DNA of 64,000 nucleotides, taken from Acidobacteriota bacterium. GTDB lineage: Bacteria; Acidobacteriota; Terriglobia; Acidiferrales; UBA7541. The position numbers and the translations under genes were made by a program. Numbering within the stretch: the stretch's first letter is position 1; each line of letters opens with the position of its first letter. Below are positions 9,546-17,723 of this stretch, in pieces. The DNA is taken from the NCBI GenBank assembly GCA_021812285.1, contig JAKAOH010000001.1, positions 21,299-85,298 on the forward strand, in the 5' to 3' direction. A model generated the notes under the pieces. The model searched no databases. It saw only the letters and a program-made list of their open reading frames with translations, and was not told the DNA's origin.

Positions 9546-10163
9546 ATGCGACTGATCGTAGGATTGGGCAATCCAGGGCCGGAATACACTTGGTCGCCGC
9601 ATAACCTGGGTTTTCTGGTGATCGACCGGTTATCGGAACGCAGCAGTATTCGCGTGCGGCGGCCGGAAGGAAAGTCGCTGGTGGGACTGGGCCAACTGGC
9701 GGGTACGGACGTTGCGCTGGTGAAACCGCTGACGTTCATGAACGCGAGCGGCATCGCGGTGCGGGACCTGTTGGGCCGGTTGCACGCGGAACCGGCGGAC
9801 ATGATCGTGGTGACCGACGACGCGGCGCTGCCCCCGGGCACGCTGCGGATTCGCGAGCGCGGCTCGGCGGGCGGGCACAACGGACTGAAATCGATCATCG
9901 GCGCGATCCAGTCCGACGAATTCGTTCGCGTGCGGCTGGGAATCGGAGCGGCGCCGGCGGGGATGGACCTGGCCGATTACGTGCTCGAGCCGATGAGCGA
10001 CAATGACCTGGAAGTGGCCGCCGAAGCGATCGACCGGGCCGTCGAAGCGGTCGAAATGATTCTGGAGAAGGGCGTCGCGGCGGCGATGAACCGCTTTAAC
10101 CGGCGAGCCGAGGGGCTCGACGGGGAACCGCGCTCCGGCGGGAGCGAACCCGGAGCCTATTGA
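9546..10163 (+). CDS. pth: Peptidyl-tRNA hydrolase
   Basis: Releases tRNA from peptidyl-tRNA that drops off ribosomes. It begins MRLIVGLGNPGPEY, keeps the catalytic His in the segment SPHNLGFLVID (the usual residues before it, TRHN, are altered), and has LVKPLTFMNASG and RERGSAGGHNGLKSI. About 205 residues. Its 3' end lies 7 bases before rpsF and carries a hairpin that may belong to the rpsF leader. Confidence 0.96.
   Translation: MRLIVGLGNPGPEYTWSPHNLGFLVIDRLSERSSIRVRRPEGKSLVGLGQLAGTDVALVKPLTFMNASGIAVRDLLGRLHAEPADMIVVTDDAALPPGTLRIRERGSAGGHNGLKSIIGAIQSDEFVRVRLGIGAAPAGMDLADYVLEPMSDNDLEVAAEAIDRAVEAVEMILEKGVAAAMNRFNRRAEGLDGEPRSGGSEPGAY
10121..10152 (+). promoter_or_regulatory. Candidate rpsF leader hairpin (S6:S18-type)
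   Basis: Within the end of pth, CGGG (10121-10124) pairs with CCCG (10149-10152), enclosing an asymmetric internal loop with CCG on its 5' side and a hairpin GCTCC-GGCG-GGAGC (10132-10145). Many bacteria autoregulate rpsF through an S6:S18-binding hairpin with a conserved CCG in an internal loop, just upstream of rpsF. The position fits, but the match is by eye only. Confidence 0.3.
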
Positions 10164-10170
10164 GGAGACG

Positions 10171-10566
10171 ATGGCAGAAGAACGTTTTTACGAACTGATT
10201 TTCATTTGCCGGCCGGATACTCCCGAGACCGACATCGACAAGGTGCTTTCCACGCTGCAACAGGTGGTGGAAGAGCAGAAGGGCCGCGTGGAAAAAGTGG
10301 AAAAATGGGGTGTGCGGAAGCTGGCCTATCGCATCGGCAAAAGCCGCGAAGGTTTCTTCGTGTTCCTGGCCATCTACGGACGCCAGGGCGAGATGATCAA
10401 GGAACTCGAACGCCGCCTGAAGGTTTCCGAGCCCGTGCTGAAGTACATGACGGTGCGCATCGACGAGGAATTGAAGCGTCAGCGCAAACTGAGCGAGCGC
10501 CGCGAACGCCGTCTGGCTCGCCGTCCGCGCAAGACCGCCGGCGAACCGGCCGCAGCTTCGGGCTAA
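10171..10566 (+). CDS. rpsF: 30S ribosomal protein S6
   Basis: 131 residues with the S6 fold signature: RFYELIFICRPDTPE, VEKVEKWGVRKLAYRIGK, EGFFVFLAIYG and ELERRLKVSEPVLKYMTVRID. The C-terminus is a basic Arg/Ala-rich extension. GAGGAGACG precedes the ATG. First gene of the conserved rpsF-rpsR-rplI block; S6 binds S18 on the 30S platform. Confidence 0.97.
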   Translation: MAEERFYELIFICRPDTPETDIDKVLSTLQQVVEEQKGRVEKVEKWGVRKLAYRIGKSREGFFVFLAIYGRQGEMIKELERRLKVSEPVLKYMTVRIDEELKRQRKLSERRERRLARRPRKTAGEPAAASG

Positions 10567-10587
10567 GCCCGTTTCAAGGAGATTCCG

Positions 10588-10902
10588 ATGAGTACGACTC
10601 CCGTAACACCGCAACACTCCGGCCGTTCCTCGCACGGTTCGGGACCCCGACCCGGCGGCGACCGCCCGCGTAAGCCGCGGCGGCAGTACGTTCGCAAGAG
10701 GAAGGTTTGCCGTTTCTGCGTGGACAAGGTGGATTACATCGATTACAAGAACGCCGAGTTGCTACAGACGTTCATTCTGGATCGCGGCAAAGTGATCCCC
10801 CGCCGCATCACCGGCACGTGCGCCCGCCATCAGCGCTGGCTGAAGGTGGCGATCAAGCGCGCCCGGAACATCGCCCTGCTGCCATTCGCCGCGGGGGCGT
10901 AG
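10588..10902 (+). CDS. rpsR: 30S ribosomal protein S18 (zinc-ligand form)
   Basis: 104 residues. A Ser/Gly/Arg-rich N-terminal extension of about 35 residues precedes the conserved core [38 protein letters not shown] and [24 protein letters not shown]. The CxxC plus CxxH residues are those of the zinc-binding S18 paralogue group. AAGGAGATTCCG precedes the ATG. Confidence 0.97.
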   Translation: MSTTPVTPQHSGRSSHGSGPRPGGDRPRKPRRQYVRKRKVCRFCVDKVDYIDYKNAELLQTFILDRGKVIPRRITGTCARHQRWLKVAIKRARNIALLPFAAGA

Positions 10903-10918
10903 CGCGAAGGAATATCCG

Positions 10919-11428
10919 ATGAAGATCATCCTGCAGGAAAACATCGAAAAGCTGGGCACTCGCGGCCAGATCGTGGACGTGGCCGAGGGTTACGCCCGCA
11001 ACTATCTGCTGCCGCGCAAACTGGCGCTCCAGGCGACGGTCGGAAACCTGAAACAGCTCGAGCGGATTCGCACGAGGCTGGCGAAAATCGAGGTGCAGGA
11101 GCATTCGGCCGCGGAACAAACGGCCGGGCTGCTGGCGGCGGCTTCTGTGACGTTGCAGCGCAAGGCGGGACAGAACGACCAACTGTTCGGTTCGGTGACG
11201 TCGGCCGACATCGCCGAAGCGCTCGAAGCGCAGGGCATCCAGGTGGACAAGAGGAAAGTGGCGCTCGAACAGCCCATCAAGCTGACCGGCGAATACAACG
11301 TTGCGATCAAGCTGCATCACAACGTTTCCGCGACGATCAAGGTGGTGGTGGCTCGGGAAGGCGAACCGCCGGCAGCGGCCGCGCCGGCTCAGCCGGAACC
11401 CGCGCCGGAACCGGCTCCCGCGGAGTAA
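10919..11428 (+). CDS. rplI: 50S ribosomal protein L9
   Basis: 169 residues beginning with the signature MKIILQENIEKLGTRGQIVDV and GYARNYLLPRKLAL, then the long connecting helix and the C-terminal rRNA-binding domain (GSVTSADIAEALEAQG, LDKRKV-like segment). It ends in a Pro/Ala/Glu tail. Spacing to rpsR is 16 bases with GAAGGAATATCC before the ATG. Confidence 0.97.
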   Translation: MKIILQENIEKLGTRGQIVDVAEGYARNYLLPRKLALQATVGNLKQLERIRTRLAKIEVQEHSAAEQTAGLLAAASVTLQRKAGQNDQLFGSVTSADIAEALEAQGIQVDKRKVALEQPIKLTGEYNVAIKLHHNVSATIKVVVAREGEPPAAAAPAQPEPAPEPAPAE

Positions 11429-11456
11429 TGCGGCGAGAGAGTCTGGGAATTTCCTC

Positions 11457-11496
11457 CGCCCCATGCGCCCGCGCGGCGCGTGGGGCGCTGTGTTTT
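11457..11496 (+). terminator. GC-rich hairpin with short T tract after rplI
   Basis: Arms 11457-11469 and 11475-11487 pair over 13 positions with a single G-T wobble, separated by a five-base loop. They are followed by CTGTGTTTTC. This looks like an intrinsic terminator or attenuator dividing the ribosomal-protein block from dnaB. The stretch 11429-11724 has no supported gene otherwise. Confidence 0.5.
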
Positions 11497-11724
11497 CGGA
11501 CCAACGTTTTCCACCGGACGCGCGCTTTTCCACAGGCCGCGAAAATTCGCGAGGGCGCATTCCGATTGGGGTTCGGGGCTGTGGATGAATGCCGCCGAAA
11601 TTCACAGGCGCGCACTGGCTTTTTTCAGGGCGGCGTGGAGAATGGCGGTTCGCCCGGCGCAAAGGGCGGCGAAAAAGGCGTTGCGCGGGGATATTTTCAA
11701 GGCGAAAATAAAGCGAATACGAAC

Positions 11725-13092
11725 ATGGCTACGACCGTCGAACTCGAACGACCATTGCCTCACAATCCCAGCGCCGAACGTAGCGTCCTCGGCGCGATCC
11801 TGCTGGACAATCACAGCCTGAACGCGGCGGTGGAAGTGCTGCGGCCGGAGGATTTCTTCCTCGACCAGCACCGGCGGCTCTACCAGCACATGATCGCGCT
11901 GGGCGAGCGGCAGCGGCCGATCGATCTGGTGACGCTGGCCGAAGAGTTGGGACGGTCCGGGGAATTCGAAGCGGCGGGCGGCCCGGCATATCTGGCGCAA
12001 CTGGTGGACGGGGTGCCGCGCGTCACGCACGTGGATCACTACGCGCGAATCGTGAAGGAGAAATCGCTGCTGCGTGGGCTGATCCACACGGCCGAGGCGA
12101 TTCAGCAGCAGGCGCTAGAAGCGGAAGAGGGAGCCGAGGAGATCCTGGACCGGGCGGAAACGCTGATCTTTCAATTGGCCGAGGACCGGATTCGCGCGGG
12201 CCTAGTGGGCGTGAACGAGATCGTACGTGGAAGTTCCGAACGGCTGGATCGGATGCTGAGCGGGGAGCAGCAATTGACGGGCCTTGCCGCCGGCTACACC
12301 CAACTGGATCGGTTGACTTCCGGCTTGCAGCCTTCCGAGCTGATCATTCTGGCGGCGCGACCCTCGATGGGGAAAACGGCGCTGGCGCTGAACATCGCGG
12401 AAAACGTGGCGATGGCGCAGCGGCAGCCGGTGGCGATTTTCAGCCTGGAAATGTCGAAGGAATCGCTGCTGATGCGCCTGGTGGCCTCGTACGCTCGGCT
12501 GGACATGCACCGGTTCCGGACCGGGCACTTGGGGCGCGAGGAAGGCCGGCGAATGATGCAGGCGCTGAACGAACTGCGCGAAGCGCCGGTATGGATCGAC
12601 GATTCCGGGTCGGCCACTGTGCTGGAAATCGGGGCGAAAGCGCGGCGACTGAAGAGGGACAAGGGGCTCTCACTACTGGTGGTGGATTACCTACAGCTGA
12701 TTTCCTCGCGCGGGCGGTTCGGGAACCGGACCGAGGAAGTTTCCTCGATTTCGCGGGCGCTGAAAGGGTTGGCGAAGGAATTGCAGATTCCTGTTCTGGT
12801 GCTCAGCCAGCTGACGCGTGCGCCAGAACGCGAAGAGCGCCGACCGCAACTGGCCGACCTTCGCGAATCGGGCGCGATCGAGCAGGACGCCGACGTGGTG
12901 GTCTTCATCCACCGGCCGAATTTCTACCGGACGGAGCTGCCGGAGGAGGAGCGGCGTGTGGCGGAGATTCTGATCGCCAAGCAGCGGAACGGCCCGACGG
13001 ACCGGCTGAAATTCGTTTTTTTCGAGAAATATACGCGGTTCGAAGAGGCGGCGGCGGAATCGGCGGGAGGCCGTGAGGGCGAGGAATTCTAG
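11725..13092 (+). CDS. dnaB: Replicative DNA helicase DnaB
   Basis: Ring helicase that unwinds DNA at the replication fork. The N-terminal domain begins PHNPSAERSVLGAILLDN. The RecA-like domain has Walker A ARPSMGKTALALNIAENVA, IFSLEMSKESLLMRLVAS, the Walker B-like VVDYLQLISS and the arginine-finger region QLADLRESGAIEQDADVV. 455 residues, normal. The open frame runs upstream to 11428, but the ATG at 11725 sits exactly at the conserved N-terminus, so the upstream part is taken as non-coding. No intein is present. Confidence 0.96.
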   Translation: MATTVELERPLPHNPSAERSVLGAILLDNHSLNAAVEVLRPEDFFLDQHRRLYQHMIALGERQRPIDLVTLAEELGRSGEFEAAGGPAYLAQLVDGVPRVTHVDHYARIVKEKSLLRGLIHTAEAIQQQALEAEEGAEEILDRAETLIFQLAEDRIRAGLVGVNEIVRGSSERLDRMLSGEQQLTGLAAGYTQLDRLTSGLQPSELIILAARPSMGKTALALNIAENVAMAQRQPVAIFSLEMSKESLLMRLVASYARLDMHRFRTGHLGREEGRRMMQALNELREAPVWIDDSGSATVLEIGAKARRLKRDKGLSLLVVDYLQLISSRGRFGNRTEEVSSISRALKGLAKELQIPVLVLSQLTRAPEREERRPQLADLRESGAIEQDADVVVFIHRPNFYRTELPEEERRVAEILIAKQRNGPTDRLKFVFFEKYTRFEEAAAESAGGREGEEF

Positions 13093-13233
13093 AGGTTCGG
13101 TCTGGGGAGCAAAAAGGCGGGAGTGGGGCTGGCCGAGGGCCGGCTCATGCTATACTTGGCTGGAATCGTCCGACGTCCAAAGCTCGAAGTGGAAATCTTA
13201 TAAGGAATTAGGCTTTTTACTGGCCTCATACCA

Positions 13234-14466
13234 TTGGCGGATACGCGCAAAAGTCTCATCCCCCCCGCCCAGAACCGTGCGAAAGGCAAAGGCGGCGAAA
13301 CGCGAGATGGGGGTGTGTCCCGAGCCGCGCGGCGGGAGGCGGGAGAACCCGAAGGATTCGCCAGCCTGTGGGACCTGTTGCTGCTGCGCAGCCTTTTCAT
13401 CCTGATTTGCGTGCTGATCGGCTGGCATTTCCACCCTTTCGGATTCACGAAAATTACCGGGTCGCTGTTTGGGCTGGTTTTCGCAGTTCTGGTGATCCTG
13501 GGAGAAAAGCGGCTGCGAAAGATCAGCCTGCGGCGGCTGATCGGGGCCGCGGTCGGGTCGATCCTGGGCATACTGGCGGCGCTGCTGATCCACTTGGTGG
13601 TCGACAAGACGGCGCTGCCGGCGGAATCAAAATCATTCCTGGGAATCGCGCTGGTGGCGGTGATGGCCTACGTGGGGATGCTGGTGGGTGCGAACAAGGG
13701 AGACATGCTGAACCTGCAGGCGTTCGGGGGCGTGTTCGGGACCGAACGGTCAGGGCGGCACTTTTCGAAGATTCTGGACACAAGCGTGATCATCGACGGG
13801 CGCGTGGCGGACGTGTGCGAGGCGTCGTTTATGGACGGGACGGTGATCGTGCCGCGGTTCGTGCTGCACGAACTCCAAACCGTGGCGGATTCGGCCGACC
13901 CGCTGAAGCGGCAGCGCGGGCGCCGTGGGCTGGAAGTGTTGGAGCGGATCCGGCAGTTGCCTTCGCTCGACGTGGAGATTGCCGAAGAGGATTTTCCCGA
14001 AGTGCCGGAAGTGGATCTGAAGCTGATCGAGCTGGCGCGGCGATACGACGCGAAGATTGTGACGAACGATTTCAATCTGAATAAAGTGGCGACGCTGCAG
14101 GGCATCGACGTGCTGAACGTGAATCAACTGGCGAACGCGCTGAAACCGGTGGTGCTGCCGGGCGAGGCGATGCGCGTCTTCATCCTGCGCGAAGGCAAGG
14201 AAGCCAACCAGGGTGTGGCGTACCTGGATGATGGCACGATGGTGGTTGTGGATGGGGCGCGGCGGATGATCAACAAGACGATCGATATCGCCGTAACGTC
14301 CGTTCACCAGACGAGCGCTGGGAAAATGATTTTTGGGCGCTACGACGAGCGCGCCGAAGCCGCCGCCCGGGCCAATGCCCACGAACCGCCGCAGCGGTCG
14401 GAAAACCACGCGAACGAGCGCGAACTGCCACCGCGCCCGATTCACCCCGAATCCACACACCGCTAA
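13234..14466 (+). CDS. PIN/TRAM-domain membrane protein (YacL-like)
   Basis: 410 residues. After a charged N-terminal tail come about four membrane helices (LLLLRSLFILICVLIGWHF; GLVFAVLVILGE; AVGSILGILAALLIHLVV; IALVAVMAYVGMLVGA). A PIN nuclease domain follows with the acidic first motif KILDTSVIIDGRVADV, TVIVPRFVLHELQTVAD and AKIVTNDFNLNKVA, then a TRAM RNA-binding domain (EGKEANQGVAYLDDGTMVVVDGA). This is the architecture of the YacL family, thought to be membrane-anchored ribonucleases. TTG start with weak support; GTG or ATG alternatives further in would cut into the first helix. The Arg/His/Asn-rich tail after the TRAM domain is variable. Confidence 0.88.
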   Translation: MADTRKSLIPPAQNRAKGKGGETRDGGVSRAARREAGEPEGFASLWDLLLLRSLFILICVLIGWHFHPFGFTKITGSLFGLVFAVLVILGEKRLRKISLRRLIGAAVGSILGILAALLIHLVVDKTALPAESKSFLGIALVAVMAYVGMLVGANKGDMLNLQAFGGVFGTERSGRHFSKILDTSVIIDGRVADVCEASFMDGTVIVPRFVLHELQTVADSADPLKRQRGRRGLEVLERIRQLPSLDVEIAEEDFPEVPEVDLKLIELARRYDAKIVTNDFNLNKVATLQGIDVLNVNQLANALKPVVLPGEAMRVFILREGKEANQGVAYLDDGTMVVVDGARRMINKTIDIAVTSVHQTSAGKMIFGRYDERAEAAARANAHEPPQRSENHANERELPPRPIHPESTHR

Positions 14467-14561
14467 GAGCGCGCCACCAGTACGCGGGACGCACCGGCAA
14501 GCCGCACGGCGCGGCCACGCGATGCCGCCTGGAAATTTTAGGAAGACCTTCAGCGCGACCG

Positions 14562-14762
14562 CTAGGAGTGTCCTTTGCGCACTTCCTGGACGCGGGCGGA
14601 GCGGACGACAGGAGATTTTTTCTGGCGTGCGGCAAACCGCCGCGCACGCGCCCGATCCACATAAACCCTGGTGAACTTTTCGCCGTCCATGTAGTAGATG
14701 GTGGCTCTCCAGTGCCGGTGCCTGTGCCGCGGACTATCGGACATGAGGGCTTCTTTTAGCAT
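14562..14762 (-). CDS. Small basic hypothetical protein
   Basis: 66 residues, or 60 from an internal ATG at 14744. The middle reads like a small beta-strand pair (HWRATIYYMDGEKFTRVYVD) followed by a basic helix (RARARRFAARQKKSP). No family is recognised. The frame is closed tightly between neighbours and reads in the same direction as the zinc-ribbon gene upstream. Coding status rests only on the protein-like pattern. Confidence 0.4.
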   Translation of the reverse strand: MLKEALMSDSPRHRHRHWRATIYYMDGEKFTRVYVDRARARRFAARQKKSPVVRSARVQEVRKGHS

Positions 14763-14789
14763 CGGCGTTCTCTCGGCGAAAAAAGCTCT

Positions 14790-15320
14790 TCAGCCGTGCC
14801 GCCCGCCGTTGGGAGCGGCGACGGCCGGCTGGAATTTCTCCTTTGACCCGCGTCTGCCGGTTTCGAGCGAGACCGTGAAAACGGCTCCTGAATTCATGCC
14901 CGAAAGCGTTTGCAGAGCTTCGCGAAAGGCATGGAGAACGCGGAATGCGTAGGTCGCGACATCCTCGGAGAGAGGATCCTGGCACGAAGGCGGACGAGTC
15001 CATGACGTGCCGCAGTTCGGACAGGATTCGGGAGAACCGGTCCAGCGGATGCGAGGAAAACGGATTACCGTCCGGCAATGATCGCAGCGAAGAGCCACGC
15101 TCCGGATCTGCTTGAGAGAGAAGCTGAGGCGAGCGCCTTTCCCCGGCTGAGGGATCTCGGCGAGCTTTTGGTCACTTTCCGATTCACGGCGATCCGCGGC
15201 ACGGGAAGTGGTTTTGGCGCGGCTGGGCGAAACGAGCGGCCCAGGGAGCGGCGAGAGGGTCGCACGGCTGGAATCCGATCTTTTTGCAACGGGAAGGCCG
15301 GTTTCGGAGCGCGTCTGCAT
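14790..15320 (-). CDS. Zinc-ribbon hypothetical protein
   Basis: About 176 residues. The first 80 are Ser/Arg/Pro-rich and probably disordered. The C-terminal half has a CxxC-CxxC zinc ribbon (LRCDHCRTVIRFPR and ESCPNCGTSW) followed by a helical segment (VLHAFREALQTLSG) and a terminal strand (GAVFTVSLE). ATG 15320 is chosen because AAGGAGG lies seven bases upstream on the - strand. The family was not identified; a nucleic-acid or protein-binding role is possible. The 210 bases between it and the deacetylase gene hold an inverted repeat (GGGGTGGT at 15450, ACCACCCC at 15501). Confidence 0.6.
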   Translation of the reverse strand: MQTRSETGLPVAKRSDSSRATLSPLPGPLVSPSRAKTTSRAADRRESESDQKLAEIPQPGKGARLSFSLKQIRSVALRCDHCRTVIRFPRIRWTGSPESCPNCGTSWTRPPSCQDPLSEDVATYAFRVLHAFREALQTLSGMNSGAVFTVSLETGRRGSKEKFQPAVAAPNGGRHG

Positions 15321-15529
15321 AAAGGAGCCTCCTTGCAATTGCCAGTCCTAGAACGATCGGAAAACCGCCATAAAACCGACCAACGTAACTCATAGAACCC
15401 AAGAGGATTAATTCACGATCGCGATTCCCTCCCTGGGGGGCTCGAAGACGGGGTGGTGCAACCTCTTTCACTTTTTTAGGGCGAAACACCGAAAGCCTCG
15501 ACCACCCCTAGAAAGCAAAAAGAGCGCGA

Positions 15530-16498
15530 TCAGCGAAAAGGACTCGCAACAGCCAAAGGAGGCGAGGAGCCTGATAAAATCGGATTATTTTTCTCTGCCA
15601 TGGCTTGATCTAGGCATTCCCGCAGAGGCGCGAAATGACTCGTGGCGAGAACTTTTGCGATCCTGCCCTCCATCCGAGAAATATGGAAATAATGACGGAA
15701 CATGGACCGTGCCCTGCCCCGGAGACGCGGCTGATGCGGATCGACTTCCCAAGGATGAAAATAGAGGACGAGGCCGCGGCCTTCGCGGCGCGCCTTCCGA
15801 AACGCCCATCGTGTGTACCACTCGGGAAGAATTCGGAGATAACCGCCGCCGGCGGCAGGAAGATTCCAAGGGCCCAGCCGAACGGTGGTCGGAGGAAACT
15901 CGAAGAGGTGGCACCCCTCGCCGCAGGCCCACTCGAAAGGAGCTTGCGGCGCGTGCGGCATTCCGTAGACATCGTGATGGATGGGGAAGACGCTGGAATC
16001 GTAAAGAAAACCCTCTTGCGAGAGAATCTCCAGCGCCCAAAGCGACTGTTCGACGACCGAGAAACTGGGCGCTCGATAGCCTACGACGGCTTGGCCGCCG
16101 GCGTCCTCGATGGCTGCGCGGGCGCGACGTGTATCGGCGCGAAACTCGTCGGGCGAGAGATGCCAGATGCAGCGGTGCCAGTAGCTATGGCAGGCGACCT
16201 CGTGCCCGGCGGCGACAATCTCGCGCACGATTTGCGGGAAGCGTTCGGCAACCCATCCGAGCACGAAAAATGTGGCCTTGGTTCCGTGCCGGCCGAGCAG
16301 GTCGAGAACGCGGCGGGTGTTGTCCACAACGCGCGAGGGATGGGAAGGCCAGCTTTCCGAAGAAATACGGTCGTGAAAGGCTTCCACGTGGAAGTAGTCC
16401 TCGACGTCCACACTGAGAGCGTCAGGAAGGGGCCGAGGAAACCGGCTAGGGACGAGGCGGGCACGCGTAATGGGAGAAGAAAAGGCCGAACCGGACAT
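15530..16498 (-). CDS. XrtA-associated polysaccharide deacetylase
   Basis: NodB-type carbohydrate esterase 4 that removes N-acetyl groups from a polysaccharide. It has the DALSVDVEDYFHVEAF start typical of deacetylases tied to the exosortase A system, then KATFFVLGWVAERFP, GHEVACHSYWHRCIW (metal-binding His pair), GYRAPSFSV and the C-terminal DUF3473-like segment (FPPTTVRLGPWNLPAAGGG, LYFHPWEVDPHQPR, FRHYFHISRM). About 322 residues from ATG 16498; a TTG at 16534 would add 12 residues. It lies on the same strand as the PEP-CTERM and exosortase genes and likely acts on the same polysaccharide. Confidence 0.9.
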   Translation of the reverse strand: MSGSAFSSPITRARLVPSRFPRPLPDALSVDVEDYFHVEAFHDRISSESWPSHPSRVVDNTRRVLDLLGRHGTKATFFVLGWVAERFPQIVREIVAAGHEVACHSYWHRCIWHLSPDEFRADTRRARAAIEDAGGQAVVGYRAPSFSVVEQSLWALEILSQEGFLYDSSVFPIHHDVYGMPHAPQAPFEWACGEGCHLFEFPPTTVRLGPWNLPAAGGGYLRILPEWYTRWAFRKARREGRGLVLYFHPWEVDPHQPRLRGRARSMFRHYFHISRMEGRIAKVLATSHFAPLRECLDQAMAEKNNPILSGSSPPLAVASPFR

Positions 16499-16599
16499 GG
16501 GAGCTGATCTCGATTCCTCGCTCTCCCTCAACAAAGCGTTGCGGGCCGTGCGACTGAGCGAACGCCGATTCGCTTGCCCGTGGCGCCCCTGGCGCTGAA

Positions 16600-16704
16600 C
16601 TACTGCTTGTTACCTGCTGCGACAGATCGCCGCCTGGCTAAGAAAGCGATCATCGGCAACCCGGTGCCGAACAGCAGCAAGAGCCAAAACGATACTAGCG
16701 ACAC
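16600..16704 (-). other. Micro-ORF resembling a PEP-CTERM tail
   Basis: A GTG-started frame encodes 34 residues. Its core FWLLLLFGTGLPMIAFLARRR closely resembles the C-terminal helix and arginine cluster of the adjacent PEP-CTERM protein (LFGSGLLGIALMFRRRM). It has no PEP motif. In another frame, an ATG at 16723 opens a 37-codon reading (ending 16610) whose first 16 residues look like a signal peptide (MKRVALSVASIVLALA). One frameshift would join the two into a short single-pass protein. It could be a decayed PEP-CTERM gene, a microprotein or chance. Confidence 0.3.
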
Positions 16705-16774
16705 TCAAAGCTACCCTTTTCATCCGGCCCCCATCCGGCACCTGACCGCGCTCCGAGCTTGCCAGCTTCTCTTG

Positions 16775-17533
16775 CTAGGAGATCGTCTTGCGCATGCGGC
16801 GACGGAACATCAACGCGATACCCAGCAGACCACTGCCAAACAGGCCAAGCGTTGCGGGCTCGGGAACCGTTTCCAGACCATCGGTCAAAGGCGTGAACCA
16901 ATCCACGTGGCCATTAGCGTCCGTTCCATAGGCGAGGAAGACCGTCCCGTAGGGGAAACCTGTGGAACCGCCGCTAAAGCTGAAACTGACGGTCAGGTAG
17001 TTGGTGCCGCTCGATCCGGCGCTGACTCCGGGCAGATTGACCGTGTAGACGGCATAACCCATCGTGCCGGGCACGGTTTGAACCGCGTTAATGTTATTGA
17101 ATTTGTAGTTGTCCACGCTGGATGAGCTAGCGGTGAGCCCCAGGTAGCCGGAAATCAGAGGTCCGGAACTCTGAGTGAACGGGGTTGTGTTCGCGAGATT
17201 CGCAGTCAACGACGTCCCGCCAGGACCCCCGTTGCTCTGGGTGAAATTCACCGAGAAGCTGAGTGGAGAGCTAATGGGATTGGTGCTGGAGAGCGGCACC
17301 AAAATCACCAGCGTGGTGCCGCTAGTCGAGCCGTTGTTGTTGATGGCGATGTTGAACGTGGGATTCGTGCTTCCAATCGTTCCAATATCGAGCGAGAATG
17401 TGGCCGGCGTGCACGCTGTGGGGCTTGGCATCCAGCCCGGTCCACAAATGCCCATCACCTGGGCATGCGCACTTGGGGAACCCACGAAAGCAGCAAAGGC
17501 GCAAAGCAAACCGATCCTTAGAATCTTAGACAC
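16775..17533 (-). CDS. PEP-CTERM sorting-domain protein
   Basis: 252 residues: a signal peptide (ILRIGLLCAFAAFVGSPSAHA), a Ser/Thr/Asn/Gly-rich beta-type body, and a C-terminal sorting signal. The signal comprises the VPEPATLG motif at about residue 223, a hydrophobic helix (LFGSGLLGIALMF) and the RRRMRK cluster. This is the expected substrate of the exosortase encoded 3.5 kb away: cleavage near PEP after export, then cell-surface or matrix delivery. The body has few charged residues and one early Cys pair; no enzymatic domain is recognised. A weak sigma-54-like promoter and a palindrome precede it. Confidence 0.92.
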   Translation of the reverse strand: MSKILRIGLLCAFAAFVGSPSAHAQVMGICGPGWMPSPTACTPATFSLDIGTIGSTNPTFNIAINNNGSTSGTTLVILVPLSSTNPISSPLSFSVNFTQSNGGPGGTSLTANLANTTPFTQSSGPLISGYLGLTASSSSVDNYKFNNINAVQTVPGTMGYAVYTVNLPGVSAGSSGTNYLTVSFSFSGGSTGFPYGTVFLAYGTDANGHVDWFTPLTDGLETVPEPATLGLFGSGLLGIALMFRRRMRKTIS

Positions 17534-17573
17534 GGCGCCCTCCCGGGCAAATCGTAACGTCCATCAGAACGCA

Positions 17574-17590
17574 GGCACGCCGCGGGCCAA
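17574..17590 (-). promoter_or_regulatory. Possible -24/-12 promoter of the PEP-CTERM gene
   Basis: Read on the - strand, TTGGCCCGCGGCGTGCC has GG and GC separated by exactly ten bases. It matches the -24 box (TGGCCCG) well but the -12 box only partly (GTGC instead of TTGC). It lies about 40 bases before the ATG. Weaker than the two other candidates nearby. Confidence 0.35.
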
Positions 17591-17644
17591 ACCGGCGGGG
17601 AACCAGGCTGACCGAATGGATTGAAACGGAATGTGTTAGCAGAG

Positions 17645-17660
17645 GCCTTGGGGGCCCAAG
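17645..17660. repeat. Perfect palindrome between TPR and PEP-CTERM genes
   Basis: CCTTGGGGGCCCAAGG has seven-base perfect arms around a two-base centre. It lies 65 bases downstream of the TPR gene stop and 112 upstream of the PEP-CTERM start. There is no T tract, so it may be an operator rather than a terminator. Confidence 0.35.
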
Positions 17661-17723
17661 GTTCTGGCCAGTGCAGGCGATTGCAGAGTTTGCGCCGCCA
17701 AGTTGCAGAGTGGTAACACGTTG

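Noticed and set aside
15321-15345. GG-N10-GC match (AGGACTGGCAATTGCA) before the zinc-ribbon gene
   Set aside because: The -12 element would be only about 15 bases from the ATG, leaving no room for a leader with the ribosome site, and the -24 box is poor.
15635-16507. 290-codon + strand frame over the deacetylase
   Set aside because: Shadow of the CE4 deacetylase gene, whose motifs are complete.
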